From Colwellia sp. 1_MG-2023 (lineage in GTDB: Bacteria; Pseudomonadota; Gammaproteobacteria; Enterobacterales; Alteromonadaceae): a stretch of 64,000 nt of DNA. Under the pieces are notes generated by a model. It searched no databases. It was not told the origin of the DNA and saw only the letters and a list, made by a program, of their open reading frames with translations. A program made the translations under genes and the position numbers. The DNA is taken from positions 156,411 through 220,410 of the forward strand of contig NZ_JAUOPE010000005.1 of assembly GCF_030546755.1 (NCBI RefSeq). Direction: 5' to 3'. Each line of letters starts with the position of its first letter. Positions within the stretch are counted from its first letter, which is position 1. Positions 63,941-64,000 of this stretch are shown piece by piece.

Positions 63941-64000
63941 ATGGAAAACTCTCAATCTACATCATCTTCGGTTCCATGGGGTATTATTGTTGGAATTACG
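63941..64000 (+). CDS. Start of a gene running off the window
   Basis: ATG preceded by AAGG opens MENSQSTSSSVPWGIIVGIT and continues past the right edge. The hydrophobic run after WG suggests a membrane protein. Too short to identify. Confidence 0.5.
   Translation, partial: MENSQSTSSSVPWGIIVGIT

Overview
The window reads as chromosomal DNA of an AT-rich marine gammaproteobacterium, most likely order Alteromonadales (Colwellia/Thalassotalea-like). This rests on gene order (tRNA-His, tRNA-Pro, tig-clpP-clpX-lon-hupB-ppiD; sapABCDF-pspF divergent from pspABC-ycjXF; phhAB-tyrR-maiA) and on protein style. No database search was possible, so the genus is inference.

Layout. (A) 1 to about 39.27 kb looks like accessory DNA whose right edge lies inside a broken tRNA-Arg gene. 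It holds the end of a heavy-metal RND pump; a mercury operon (merR-merT-merP-merA, all on the minus strand); two short genes sharing an N-terminal helical motif; a large copper operon (6.3-18.4 kb); a histidine-utilisation cluster (hutI / hutUHG / hutC plus a TonB-dependent receptor); a second copper operon (MerR-type regulator, CopA ATPase, cupredoxin); two truncated gene ends; and three minus-strand genes matching the gamma-mobile-trio recombination module (gmtX, gmtZ, gmtY). (B) 39.35-64 kb is conserved core: two tRNAs, the protein-quality-control cluster, HU, PpiD, the Sap ABC transporter, the Psp envelope-stress system, YcjX/YcjF, phenylalanine hydroxylase with its pterin dehydratase, TyrR and maleylacetoacetate isomerase. 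It also contains one MITE-like element and a degenerate partial copy.

The most interesting system is the copper operon. Besides a CusCBA-type efflux pump, it encodes a CusA whose C-terminus is fused to a TM-PepSY-TM module. Next comes a protein joining a second TM-PepSY-TM module to a ferredoxin and an FAD/NAD(P)H reductase domain. Then follow a Met/His-rich copper-binding peptide, a monohaem c-type cytochrome and two secreted NTF2-fold proteins. Together they suggest NAD(P)H-driven transmembrane electron transfer coupled to copper export, for example reduction of Cu(II) to the Cu(I) that Cus pumps export. This function is inference. Mercury and copper genes carry MerR-type promoters with 19-20 bp spacers. 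HutC-type operators (core TGTATATACA) sit between hutI and hutU and before the TonB receptor, tying that receptor to histidine or urocanate uptake.
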